From contig NZ_CP150355.1 of NCBI RefSeq assembly GCF_051521495.1, forward strand, positions 4,278,001-4,342,000: 64,000 nucleotides of DNA. The letters are read 5' to 3'. A program made the translations under genes and the position numbers. The stretch is from Sorangium sp051521495 (lineage in GTDB: Bacteria > Myxococcota_A > Polyangia > Polyangiales > Polyangiaceae). Shown here in pieces: positions 27,501-35,105 of the stretch. The notes beneath the pieces were generated by a model. The model saw nothing but the letters and a program-made list of their open reading frames with translations, was not told the DNA's origin and made no database searches. Each line of letters starts with the position of its first letter. The stretch's first letter is position 1.

Positions 27501-28698
27501 GATCCCTGACCTCGAGATCCCGGCGGCGCCGGTCCTCGCGCCGTCGGAGGATCTCGATCTCGGCGAGCCGGAAGAGGCGCGGACGAAGCGGTACTCACGG
27601 CCACCGTGGATGCTCGACAGCTCGATCATGCCGGGCGCAGAAGAGCCCCGGGAGCTCGCGCCGGCGCCGGCCGCCGGGCGCCCTTCGTGGCGCCGCCGCA
27701 CGCCTGTCGCCGTCGAGACCGCCGCGCCGTACGCGAGGCCCCCGTCCGAGCGGCGCGCCGCGGTCTCGTCGTCGCCGGCCGGCGACCTGCGCGCGGAGTA
27801 CACGTCGCTCCTGCAGCACGTCCTCGCGGGCGGTGAGGCGGGCGCGAGGGCGTTCGCCGAGCTCGTGCGCAACGGCGAGACGGCGATCTCGATCGTCGCC
27901 GCGCGCTTTCCAGGTCCGCTCCGGGTCGATCGCCAGCGCTTCCGCGAGCAGCTCGCCGGTCCGGAGGGCGCCACGATCGTCGCCGCCGCGCCGCCAGCCT
28001 CCCAGTGCGGGCCGCTGCTCGAGCTCATCGTCGCCATCCGGCGCCCGGCGCTTCCCTTCATCACCGTGCGGAGCGCCTCGCCCGATCCCGAGGTGCGCCT
28101 GTGGGCCACGCACGTGCTCGGCGAGCTGCCCTACCCGGAGGCCGCCAACGCGCTGCTCCCGCGGCTCTTCGACGACAGCATCGCCGTACGGCGGATCGCG
28201 ATCCGGTCAGCGGCCTCGCTGATCGCGGCGCCGCCCGCGGGCGGCCCGATCCTCCAGGGGCTCGATCACATCGCGCGCGATCGCGAGGAATCGCCAGCGC
28301 GGCGTCTTTCGGCCATCGAGACGATGACCGAGATCCGCTCCGGAGCCAGCGTGCCGGCGCTCGTGAGCGCGCTCGCCGACCCTCACGAAGCGATCGTCGA
28401 GGCGGCGGCGCGAGCGCTGGTCGTCATCACGCGCGACGATCTCGGCCGTGACGCGCGCAGGTGGCTGTCGTGGTGGTCGATGAATGGCGAGCGCCATCGC
28501 ATCGAGTGGATCATCGACGCGCTCACGCACGAGAAACCCGCCATCCGCCGCGCGGCGATCGACGAGCTGAAGGGCATCACCAAGGAGTATTTCGGCTACT
28601 ACGAGGACCTGCCGCGGCAGGAGCGCGAGGCGGCCCAGGAGCGCTACCGCGCGTGGTGGATCTCCGAGGGGCGCTCGCGGTTCCGCACCACCGGCTGA
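24511..28698 (+). CDS. Large protein with GspE/MshE-like N-terminus, GAF-like and HEAT-repeat domains
   Basis: This 1395-aa protein has four parts. Residues 1-150 resemble the N-terminal domain of type II secretion/type IV pilus ATPases (SLLVQHGVTSMRVVEEAIARQ and ELTALLAESLGLP), a fold that in MshE-type proteins binds cyclic di-GMP. A long Ala/Pro-rich disordered linker (about 160-550) follows. Residues about 556-710 form a GAF-like domain (VAVVPIVVRGRVVALVYGDDG). After a second disordered region with two short-period repeats, the C-terminal 230 residues are HEAT-type repeats. No Walker motif is present, so it is not an ATPase. It could be a cyclic di-GMP-sensing scaffold; that is inference. 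The ATG at 24511 begins the conserved part, and an earlier one would add 13 residues. Confidence 0.72.
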   Translation: MPTLSSLLVQHGVTSMRVVEEAIARQVLHGGDLATNVLELGAVRERELTALLAESLGLPPAVGRLRPASPEVLRTIPVDLAVQHRVFPLDVRTGLDAAATGAMQREAMLVIATAEPLAVAVAEELSFALGVNLRQLAAPLVRIRQALAEHYGVALERRLSRLVKQLDARAEPSPDGLNEPGLAVAAAVAPEASPPTGSPAGADAAPRAAVDATSSAQVGAPSPAEVVADPSAEIAAASPPGADAVPPAGVDATSLSGVGAASPASVDDNEDAVETQQRRPSIEDAPTVESLTSIYDEDTVIAEVALNEAVPTPRKPPLHELDDEPTVVAAYPLDLSSLRYPEARAPRIEAVASHLAARDPGEEAAHAGQAPASQGEPAIEPAVPTPRSEQLAPRLSPFAPSEAVHTSTPAEAAAPPVETPDPASTAAASPGPAPSGARSPAPGTQLLTGWLKRASAVHRPQQEALPRAAVAPQRQPDGAVPAPTAPAASAPAAPVPAVSAPAAAPATSAPAASVPAVAAPSAQRREVLSSAPAAKVSMREAGRSAPAAQRRKGPFTLAMAEHALTAVGSSEEVLAVLFDFAQQYFEYTVLFTVHGERAEGRNAAGPGADRERVTKIAVPFERPSALAKARALRAPLVTALAGSAPDAELQRELGRKVHAAAVAVVPIVVRGRVVALVYGDDGVASVELSNIGDLIALAGIAATVLERLILRKKQNRSGGAQQSDGPAPPDAAAPPLKASAPLRPTAAPSQDAAAQPEGAAARSEGAAAPSEGAAARSEGAAAPSEGAAASLQDAASRTDEHVTDGPLSLRTRAALLELSSMVRAEAHGSPTADAGARLPPADEDLDAGEPPRTDGPDVAPQATRLQGGWSTEDGGSGIDAVARAFGLRGTGVEAEPVQSGEGVAHAMAFSSTIPPAPTQHAQGLGAESKFRLGLEADADVVSGTAVTAPMMPAITPPTMPAVTAPMMPAITPPMMPAITAPQASIAAGSSAPAIIDEIPDLEIPAAPVLAPSEDLDLGEPEEARTKRYSRPPWMLDSSIMPGAEEPRELAPAPAAGRPSWRRRTPVAVETAAPYARPPSERRAAVSSSPAGDLRAEYTSLLQHVLAGGEAGARAFAELVRNGETAISIVAARFPGPLRVDRQRFREQLAGPEGATIVAAAPPASQCGPLLELIVAIRRPALPFITVRSASPDPEVRLWATHVLGELPYPEAANALLPRLFDDSIAVRRIAIRSAASLIAAPPAGGPILQGLDHIARDREESPARRLSAIETMTEIRSGASVPALVSALADPHEAIVEAAARALVVITRDDLGRDARRWLSWWSMNGERHRIEWIIDALTHEKPAIRRAAIDELKGITKEYFGYYEDLPRQEREAAQERYRAWWISEGRSRFRTTG
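26779..26880 (+). repeat. 21-bp tandem repeat inside the GAF/HEAT protein gene
   Basis: Five near-identical 21-bp units (GAGGGCGCTGCTGCGCGGTC and variants) start at 26779, 26800, 26821, 26842 and 26863. They encode E-G-A-A-A-R/P-S in the disordered region after the GAF-like domain. The repeat is in frame, so changes in copy number would only alter linker length. Confidence 0.9.
27345..27449 (+). repeat. 24-bp tandem repeat encoding PMMPAITx
   Basis: About four 24-bp units encode the octapeptide P-M-M-P-A-I-T-A/P with small changes (T for M, V for I). They lie in the second disordered linker of the same protein. The unit stays in frame. Met- and Pro-rich repeats of this kind could bind metal or a partner protein, but there is no direct evidence. 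Confidence 0.85.
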
Positions 28699-28926
28699 GG
28701 TCGCAGCCACGGAGCGCGCGCCGACGAGAGGCGAGGGCTCGCGGCGCTGCCTCCCGATGGGAGCGGCACGCGGCCGGCTCCCGGACGATGGCCGCATAGA
28801 GAGAGGTCCACCGGATCCCGCATCGCGCAGGAAGGCGGGCGGCTCATCCGCTCAGCGGGAGCTGCCCGTCGGGTGGGCTTCAGGGATGGCCAGGGGAGGG
28901 GAGAGAGCGGACCGCGCGGCGGCGGC
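28699..28926. other. Convergent intergenic region
   Basis: These 228 bases separate the GAF/HEAT gene and the triple DsbA gene, which converge here. Several weak stems exist, for example CCGCT-C-AGCGG near 28847, but no clear terminator with a T run. No gene was recognised. Confidence 0.35.
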
Positions 28927-30960
28927 TCACTTCGGGGCGGGAGCGGCGGCCGGCTGCGTCGGGAGCGCCGGCTTCTTGGGGGCCTCGACCTTCGCCCCTG
29001 CAGGAGCGGTCTCGCCGGCCTCCTTCATGGCCTTGTCGATGAGCTTCTTGAACTTCGAGAACGGCTGCGCGCCGCTGATGAAGTAGCCGTTCACGATGAA
29101 CGCCGGCGTTCCGCTGATGCCCGCCTTGTCCGCCACGGCGCTCTCGGAGTCCACGAACGCCTTGTGGGTGTTCGTGTCGAGCGCCTTCTTGAACTTGGTC
29201 AGGTCGAGGCCCTGCTCCTCGGCGTACTTCTCGAGCGAAGCGCGCGCGAGGCCGTCCGGCTGCCCCTGATTCTTGAAGAGCACCTCGTGGTACGCCCAGA
29301 ACCCGGCGTTGCCCTTCTGCGCGTAGGCCTCCTGCGCGGCCTCGGCCGCGAGCGGCGCGTTCTTGTGCATCGGCAGCGGCCGGTGGCGCCACACGATCTT
29401 CAGCTTGTCGCCGTAGGTCTTCGAGATCTGGGAGACCGTATCCTCGACGCGCTTGCAGAACGGGCACTCGAAGTCCGAGAAGACCTGCATCACGACCTTC
29501 GCCTTCTCGCCGCCCTTCCACGGGCTGTTCGGCGCAGGCGGGGAGGCCTCCTTGCGCTCGGGCGGCGGCGGCTCTTTGCCGTCCTTGATGATCTCGGCGT
29601 AGAGGTCCTTGGGAGCGACGCCCTTGGCGAGGAGCGCCTGGGACTTCTTGACCTCCTCGTCGATGACCTCCTTGAACTTGTCGATCGGCTGGGCGCCGAC
29701 GAGCCGGCGGCCGTTGATGAAGAAGTGCGGCGTCCCGGACGCCTGCAGGTCGTCCGCGAGCTCCTGATCGGCGGAGATGGACGCGCTGTGCTTCTTGGTG
29801 GCGATCGCCGCCTTCACCTTCTCGACGTCGAGGCCGAGCTCCTTGGCGTAGCCGAGCAGGTCCTCGTCGTTGAGCTTCTGCTGGTTCTTCCAGAGCAGGT
29901 CGTACGTGTCCCAGAAGCCCTTGTCGCCCTTCTGCGCGCGGGCCTCCATCGCGAGCTCAGCCGCGGGCTCGGCGCGCTGGTGGAACGGGAGCGGGTTGTT
30001 CTTCCAGACGAACCGGACCTTGTCCCCGTAGGTCTTGAGGATCTCGTCCACGGTCGGGACGACCTTGCTGCAGAAGGGGCACTGGAAGTCCGACCACTCG
30101 ACGATGGTGACCAGCGCGGTGGCCGGGCCCTTCGCCGGCGCCTCGCCGACGGGCACCTTCCAGACGGTCTTGTCGTCCTCCTGCGGGCGCTCGCGGTCCT
30201 TCGTGGGGGGCGCCTTCGCCTTGTTCTCGGCGGCGAGCTTCGCGTACACCTTGTCGGGCTTGGTCCCCGAGGCCACCGCCGCCTGCGCGGCCTTGAGCTG
30301 CTCGTCGATCACGGAGGTGAACTTGTCGATCGGCTGAGCGCCGCTCAGGAACACGCCGTTGATGATCGAGGCGGGCGTGCCGGTGACGCCCGAGGTCTTG
30401 CCGACCGCCATGTCGGCGTCGATCTTGGCCATGTACTCCTGCCGATCGAACGCCGCCTTGAACTTGGCCCGATCGACGCCCGCGTCGCCGGCCCACTTCT
30501 CGAAGTTCTCGGGCGAGAGGCTCTTCTGGTTCTGGAAGGCGAGCTCGTGGAACTTCCAGAACGCCTTCGAGCCGCCGAGGCGGAACACGGTCTCCGCCGC
30601 GAGCGCCGCCGGGCGCGCGCTCTTGTGGAAGGGGAGCGGGTTGTTCTTCCAGACGATGCGCAGCTTCTCGGGGCCGTACTTGTCCTTGAGCTGGCTGATC
30701 GTCGTCTCGACCCTGCTGCAGAACGGACACTCGAAGTCGCTGAAGACGACCATCGTCACCGGCGCAGCCCGCGTGCCCCACATGGGGTCCTTCGACGAGA
30801 TCGGGACCGCCGCGTCCTCGTCGCTCCACGGCTGACCGTCGTCGACGGCCGCCGAGATCTCATGCCCGCGCGAGCCGGCGCTCCGATCGATACTCCACAT
30901 CAGCCCCATCCCTGCGATGAAGCAGAGAAGAAAGCCGACGATGGCTGTTCCCTTGTTCAT
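28927..30960 (-). CDS. Membrane-anchored protein with three tandem DsbA-like thioredoxin domains
   Basis: This 677-aa protein starts with a membrane anchor or signal (about 5-23) and carries three complete DsbA/thioredoxin_4 domains (about 60-235, 275-455, 485-645). Each has the active site CPFC (78-81, 294-297, 499-502), a V-F-S-D-F/E-W-S-D-F lead-in, the P-L-P-F/M-H stretch, and a cis-Pro loop in GTP (near 195, 410 and late in the third). Known single-domain relatives oxidise or isomerise disulfides in the envelope. All three sites keep both cysteines, so each could be active; the linkers are rich in K, E and P. The chain may act as a multi-site thiol oxidase in the periplasm. No DsbB-like partner was seen nearby. 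Confidence 0.93.
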   Translation of the reverse strand: MNKGTAIVGFLLCFIAGMGLMWSIDRSAGSRGHEISAAVDDGQPWSDEDAAVPISSKDPMWGTRAAPVTMVVFSDFECPFCSRVETTISQLKDKYGPEKLRIVWKNNPLPFHKSARPAALAAETVFRLGGSKAFWKFHELAFQNQKSLSPENFEKWAGDAGVDRAKFKAAFDRQEYMAKIDADMAVGKTSGVTGTPASIINGVFLSGAQPIDKFTSVIDEQLKAAQAAVASGTKPDKVYAKLAAENKAKAPPTKDRERPQEDDKTVWKVPVGEAPAKGPATALVTIVEWSDFQCPFCSKVVPTVDEILKTYGDKVRFVWKNNPLPFHQRAEPAAELAMEARAQKGDKGFWDTYDLLWKNQQKLNDEDLLGYAKELGLDVEKVKAAIATKKHSASISADQELADDLQASGTPHFFINGRRLVGAQPIDKFKEVIDEEVKKSQALLAKGVAPKDLYAEIIKDGKEPPPPERKEASPPAPNSPWKGGEKAKVVMQVFSDFECPFCKRVEDTVSQISKTYGDKLKIVWRHRPLPMHKNAPLAAEAAQEAYAQKGNAGFWAYHEVLFKNQGQPDGLARASLEKYAEEQGLDLTKFKKALDTNTHKAFVDSESAVADKAGISGTPAFIVNGYFISGAQPFSKFKKLIDKAMKEAGETAPAGAKVEAPKKPALPTQPAAAPAPK

Positions 30961-31373
30961 GATGTTTCCTCTCTCAACGTGGGTGGGCTCCGCCAGGCGG
31001 GCCCCTCCTTACAACGCGGGTGCAGCACCGGGTGCAGCGCCCGCGACAAGATCGCCAATCGTGAGCTCCCGGGGCGGCGAACCACCCCGGGCCGAGGGAG
31101 CCGCGGCCGCGTGCGCGCGGCGCAGCCCCCGGCGGAGCGCCAGGGCCGCCCTCGACCCCTCGTGCCGGCGCCTGCGCCCGGCCCCGATCGCGGAGTGCAC
31201 GTCGCCCTCGAGAGGGCGAACCTGCGCGACGTGGGCCCGGATGAGCGCCTAGAGGGCTCGGGTCAGACCGGAAAGCGCTCCGGATCTCGCGGCAACGCCG
31301 CCCCTGCGCCGAGAGCAGCGGTCTCCAAGAGACCGCGCGGCGCGATCGCGTGCGGGCTGCCGGCGAGCTCGCC
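30961..31373. other. Intergenic region, no gene seen
   Basis: These 413 bases lie between the start of the triple DsbA gene and the stop of the secreted-protein gene, both minus strand. They must hold the DsbA gene promoter. A short duplicated GGGTGCAGC flanked by GCGGG and CCCGC lies near 31016-31046. Reading frames here look like GC-rich chance frames. Confidence 0.4.
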
Positions 31374-31868
31374 TCATCGAGGCGGGTGGTAGACGCCCTG
31401 CTCCATGCCCGGACGCGGCCCCCCGGAGACCGCGATGAACGAGAAGAGCGCGACCGGCGCCCACGGGGCAGGGAGGACGAGCTCGGGAAGGAGCAGCGCG
31501 TGCTGAGGAGCGCTGGAGAGCTCGCTGACGGGGCCGGGGTGACGCGAGTTCGGCCCGACCATCGGCGCGAACTCACTCCCGGCGCAACCAGGCGCCGCCT
31601 CGATCCGCGCATCGGTGATCGGGAGGGTGCGGGGCGGCGCGACCGAGGATGCTCCGCGGGGATCGCAGATGGGCGCGTCCCTCGTCTCGCCCGTCGCCTC
31701 GTCGACGCTGGTCAAGACGGTGCATGACGGCTCGTCCGGCGGGGCGACGATCGTCATCCGGTCGTCCTCGCACACCGGGACGATCACGGCGCGTGCTGTC
31801 AGCGGGAAGACCAGCGCCAACGCGAACGTCAGCACGGTCATCAGGCGCTGGACAGCGTGTCGCGACAT
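31374..31868 (-). CDS. Small secreted protein of unknown function
   Basis: This 164-aa protein has a clear signal peptide (basic start, hydrophobic stretch LMTVLTFALALVFP, then L-T-A-R-A as cleavage site near 26). The mature part is short, with conserved-looking C-E-D-D, C-T-V and C-D-P segments (four Cys in total, so disulfides are likely) and a Pro/Ala-rich end with a second hydrophobic stretch (about 125-145). The Cys content fits the neighbouring triple DsbA protein, which could act on it, but that is speculation. The ATG at 31868 was chosen; an in-frame TTG lies 9 nt upstream. I do not recognise the family. Confidence 0.6.
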   Translation of the reverse strand: MSRHAVQRLMTVLTFALALVFPLTARAVIVPVCEDDRMTIVAPPDEPSCTVLTSVDEATGETRDAPICDPRGASSVAPPRTLPITDARIEAAPGCAGSEFAPMVGPNSRHPGPVSELSSAPQHALLLPELVLPAPWAPVALFSFIAVSGGPRPGMEQGVYHPPR

Positions 31869-32005
31869 CCCTGGCAAGGATTAGCCGAGGCCTGCAGGGA
31901 GAGCAATGGGCCGGATCCCGGTGGAACGCGGCACTTCCGGCCTTCTTGGACGGATCCCGACGCTTCTCCAGAGTACCGCCCCGAGGACGCGACTTGTCGA
32001 CAGGG

Positions 32006-32026
32006 TGTGGATAACCCTGTGGATAA
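32006..32026. promoter_or_regulatory. Two adjacent DnaA boxes
   Basis: TGTGGATAA occurs at 32006-32014 and again at 32018-32026, the exact complement of the consensus DnaA box TTATCCACA, in the same orientation with a 12-bp period. It lies in the gap between the divergent secreted-protein and double-kinase genes, about 130 bp before the kinase start. There is no dnaA, dnaN or gyrB nearby and no long AT-rich stretch, so it is more likely a DnaA-controlled promoter or a titration site than an origin. Confidence 0.7.
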
Positions 32027-32156
32027 CCTGGAGAGCCCCTGTGTCGAACCAGTGCACCGAGGGCCCGCGCCAGCGGGAGCGCAGCCCGTAACCCCGGCCG
32101 CGCAGCGACCTGCTCGAACTTGGCCCACCTTGTCCTACATCCGGTAGGTTCGCTTC

Positions 32157-35030
32157 ATGGCGAACTCCTCCGCGACCGTGCCTCGCCCGGTTCTTCCGCC
32201 CTCGCACGAGCCCAACAAGAGCGGCTTCGCTGCGGACGATGTTCCCCGGCCGCTCGGCCGTTACGTGCTCCTGCGGCGCATCGCCCGGGGAGGCATGGGG
32301 GAGGTGTTCCTCGCCTCCACGACCGGCCTCGAAGGCGCCGAGCGCCCCGTCGTCGTGAAGATCATCCGCCGCGAGCACGCGTCCGATCCGAGCTACATCG
32401 CCCGCTTCCTGGACGAGGCGCGGGTGCAGGCGCAGCTCCAGCACTCCGGCGTCGCGCAGGTCATCGAGGCGGACGTCGATCCGGCGACGGGGGAGCCGTA
32501 CGCGGTGGTCGAGCACGTCGAGGGTCGGAGCCTCGGCGAGGTGCGGGCCCGCGCGGTGCAGCTCGGGCATCGCTTCGACTGGGCGGAGGCGGTCGCGATC
32601 GCGACGATGATCGCCGAGGCGCTCGCCCACGTGCACGAGCGCAGGGACGCGTCGGGCGCCGCGCTCGCCATCGTCCACCGCGATCTGTCGCCGCAGAACG
32701 TGATGCTCGGCTTCGCCGGTGACGTGAAGATCATCGACTTCGGCACCGCGCGCGGGCAGAACCGGCGCTGCCACACCGTCGCGGGCGTCGTCTTCGCGAA
32801 GCCTGGGTACGTCGCGCCGGAGGTCGCCAACGGCGATCCGGGCGACGCGCGGGTCGATCTCTATGCGCTCGGGATCATGCTCTGGGAGCTGTGCGCGGGG
32901 CGCAGGTTCCTCCAGGGCGACGCGCAGGCGCACATGGCCGCGGTCGCGCGCAACCAGAACGACCCGCCGCCGATCGCCCTGTCGCTCGGGGCTCCACCGG
33001 CGCTCGACGCCGCCATCGGGCGGCTCACGGCCTTCGACAGGGACGCCCGGTACCCGTCGAGCCGCGCCGCCGCGCGCGACCTCGCCGCGCTCCTCGGGGC
33101 GGCGGTCGCTCTTCCCGGCGGCGAGCGCGGCGTGCGCGCGCGGGCCGCGCACCTGATGCAGCGCCTGTTCCCTGGCGAGCCGGGGCGCTCGCGCGGCGAG
33201 TTCGCGGCCCTCGTCGCCGCCGCCAAGACCCACCGCGCCACGGCGGTGACGCCGGTGAGCCCGCGCGCGGAGGCCATGGCCTCCGCCGAGCGCGTGGACG
33301 ACGGCACGCTGCCCGGGACGCGCTACCGGCTGCTGCGGGAGATCGGTGTGGGCGCGAGCAGCACCGTCCACGAGGCGGAGCACGTCGATCTGGGGCGCCA
33401 CGTGGCGCTCAAGGTCGTCTCCGCGGAGCACTCCGCGACCGACGTGATCGCGAGCCGCTTCCGCCGCGAGGCGCGCGTCCTCTCGCGCCTCTCCCACGAG
33501 CACCTCGTGAAGGTCCACGACTTCGGCATGGCCGCGGATGGCCGCCTGTTCTGCTGCATGGATCTGCTGGAGGGCGAGACGCTCGACGCCGTGCTCGCCC
33601 GCGGCGGCGCGGTCGACTGGAGGGACGCGCTCGCGATGGCCGTCAAGGTGCTGAGCGCGCTCGAGCTCGCGCACGCCGAGGGGCTGGTGCACCGGGACAT
33701 CAAGCCCGAGAACCTGTTCCTCACGCGCCCGCGCGGCGCCGAGGGCGAGCCCTCCCTCGCGGAGGCCGGCCTGAAGCTGCTCGATTTCGGGCTCACGAAG
33801 CGCCTCTCTGACGAACACGGCGATGCCCCTCCGGTCGCGGACGAGACGGGCGCCGGGGAGGGGCCGGCCCGGGCCGCGGTCGCGATCGTCGGGACGCCCG
33901 AGTACATGGCCCCCGAGCAGGCCGCGTCGGGGCGCATCGACGGTCGCGCCGATCTCTACGCGCTCGGCTGCGTCCTCTACGAGATGCTCACGGGGCGCCT
34001 GCCGTTCGTCGAGTCGAGCCTCGTCGCGCTGATCGACGCGAAGATCAAGGGCAGCCCCGAGCGCCTCCGCGACCGCGCGCCGACCCGGCAGATCCCGACC
34101 TTCGTCGACGATCTGGTGATGCGCGCGCTGGCCCGTCATCCGAGCGTCCGCTTCCAGAGCGCCGCCGAGATGCGAAACGCCATCCTGGACGCGCTGGGGA
34201 GGCCCGCTCGCGCGCGGACCCGCCGCCGCGCGCTGGGGTTCGCTGCGGTCGCCGCCGCGATGACGCTCGCGGGCGTGCTCGTCGTCGGCAAGGGGCGCGA
34301 GCTCGTGGCCCGTGTCCCTGCGGTTGCTGCGCTCCTCGACCGCGCGGGCGAGGCGACCTCGCCGTCGGGCGATGCGGCTCGGCGCGCCACGCCCGACGCG
34401 CCGGCAGCAGCCGCGGAGGCGCCCGTGGCAGCCGCGGAGGCGCCCGTGGCAGCCGCGGAGGCAGCGGCGCTCGCCGCGCCGACGACGGCGGGAGGCGCGC
34501 TCGCGGCAGCTTCCGACCACGACGCAGCGGCATCCGCTGCACCTACGGACGCCGCTGCGCTCGCAGCCGCCGTCGCGCCCGCGTCCGGCGCGACGGGGCA
34601 GGGAACAGCAGCGCCTTCGGCCCTCGTGGCCGCGCCCGCGAACGCATCCGATCCGGCCGCGTCCCAAGCGGGAGCCGGCCTGCCTGCAGCGGTCGCGCCG
34701 CCAGCGCAGTCCGCCGTCGCGAAGAGCGACGCGGCGAAGCCTGCTGCGAGGGACGAGGCCGCCCGGCGCGGCCCGGCGGTGGCCGCGCGGCCGGCGCCGA
34801 AGACGGACAAGCCTGCGGCGCGCCGCGCCGCGGATCGCGCCTCCCGCGAGGTCGCGAAGCGCGATCCGAAGGCGCGCGAGCGATCGTCCTCGTCCGCGGC
34901 GCGCGAGTCGGCCGCGCCGACACCGGCTCGTGGCGAGGCTGACACGGCACAGAAAGAAGCGCACGAGGATCGCAGCGAAGCGAAGCGGCGCCGTCACAAG
35001 CGGCGGTCCCGGGTCGCAAAAGCCGAGTAG
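32157..35030 (+). CDS. Double Ser/Thr protein kinase with C-terminal membrane segment
   Basis: This 957-aa protein contains two complete kinase domains. Kinase 1 (about 33-300) has a GGMGEV loop, VVVKII lysine, the catalytic loop HRDLSPQN (about 174), D-F-G and Y-V-A-P-E. Kinase 2 (about 383-680) has VALKVV, HRDIKPEN (about 511), D-F-G, and G-T-P-E-Y-M-A-P-E-Q. A single membrane helix follows (about 690-712), then a 240-residue outer region rich in A, P and K with an AAAEAPV repeat. Both catalytic cores look intact, with kinase 1 deviating from the usual K-P-E-N. This layout places the kinases in the cytoplasm and the Ala-rich tail outside. Substrates are unknown. DnaA boxes lie upstream. Confidence 0.9.
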   Translation: MANSSATVPRPVLPPSHEPNKSGFAADDVPRPLGRYVLLRRIARGGMGEVFLASTTGLEGAERPVVVKIIRREHASDPSYIARFLDEARVQAQLQHSGVAQVIEADVDPATGEPYAVVEHVEGRSLGEVRARAVQLGHRFDWAEAVAIATMIAEALAHVHERRDASGAALAIVHRDLSPQNVMLGFAGDVKIIDFGTARGQNRRCHTVAGVVFAKPGYVAPEVANGDPGDARVDLYALGIMLWELCAGRRFLQGDAQAHMAAVARNQNDPPPIALSLGAPPALDAAIGRLTAFDRDARYPSSRAAARDLAALLGAAVALPGGERGVRARAAHLMQRLFPGEPGRSRGEFAALVAAAKTHRATAVTPVSPRAEAMASAERVDDGTLPGTRYRLLREIGVGASSTVHEAEHVDLGRHVALKVVSAEHSATDVIASRFRREARVLSRLSHEHLVKVHDFGMAADGRLFCCMDLLEGETLDAVLARGGAVDWRDALAMAVKVLSALELAHAEGLVHRDIKPENLFLTRPRGAEGEPSLAEAGLKLLDFGLTKRLSDEHGDAPPVADETGAGEGPARAAVAIVGTPEYMAPEQAASGRIDGRADLYALGCVLYEMLTGRLPFVESSLVALIDAKIKGSPERLRDRAPTRQIPTFVDDLVMRALARHPSVRFQSAAEMRNAILDALGRPARARTRRRALGFAAVAAAMTLAGVLVVGKGRELVARVPAVAALLDRAGEATSPSGDAARRATPDAPAAAAEAPVAAAEAPVAAAEAAALAAPTTAGGALAAASDHDAAASAAPTDAAALAAAVAPASGATGQGTAAPSALVAAPANASDPAASQAGAGLPAAVAPPAQSAVAKSDAAKPAARDEAARRGPAVAARPAPKTDKPAARRAADRASREVAKRDPKARERSSSSAARESAAPTPARGEADTAQKEAHEDRSEAKRRRHKRRSRVAKAE
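34407..34463 (+). repeat. 21-bp tandem repeat in the double-kinase gene
   Basis: Units of 21 bp (GCAGCCGCGGAGGCGCCCGT and one more base) start at 34407, 34428 and 34449, the last incomplete. They encode A-A-A-E-A-P-V in the outer tail. It is an in-frame low-complexity repeat. Confidence 0.85.
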
Positions 35031-35105
35031 CGCCGAGTCGCCGCGCGCCACGCGGCGCATTTCGCTCGCGCATAGGCTGTGGCGTTGTATACCGCGCAGC
35101 CTGCG

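Noticed and set aside
32006..32026. Chromosomal origin of replication
   Set aside because: Only two boxes, no AT-rich unwinding stretch and no dnaA or dnaN nearby.
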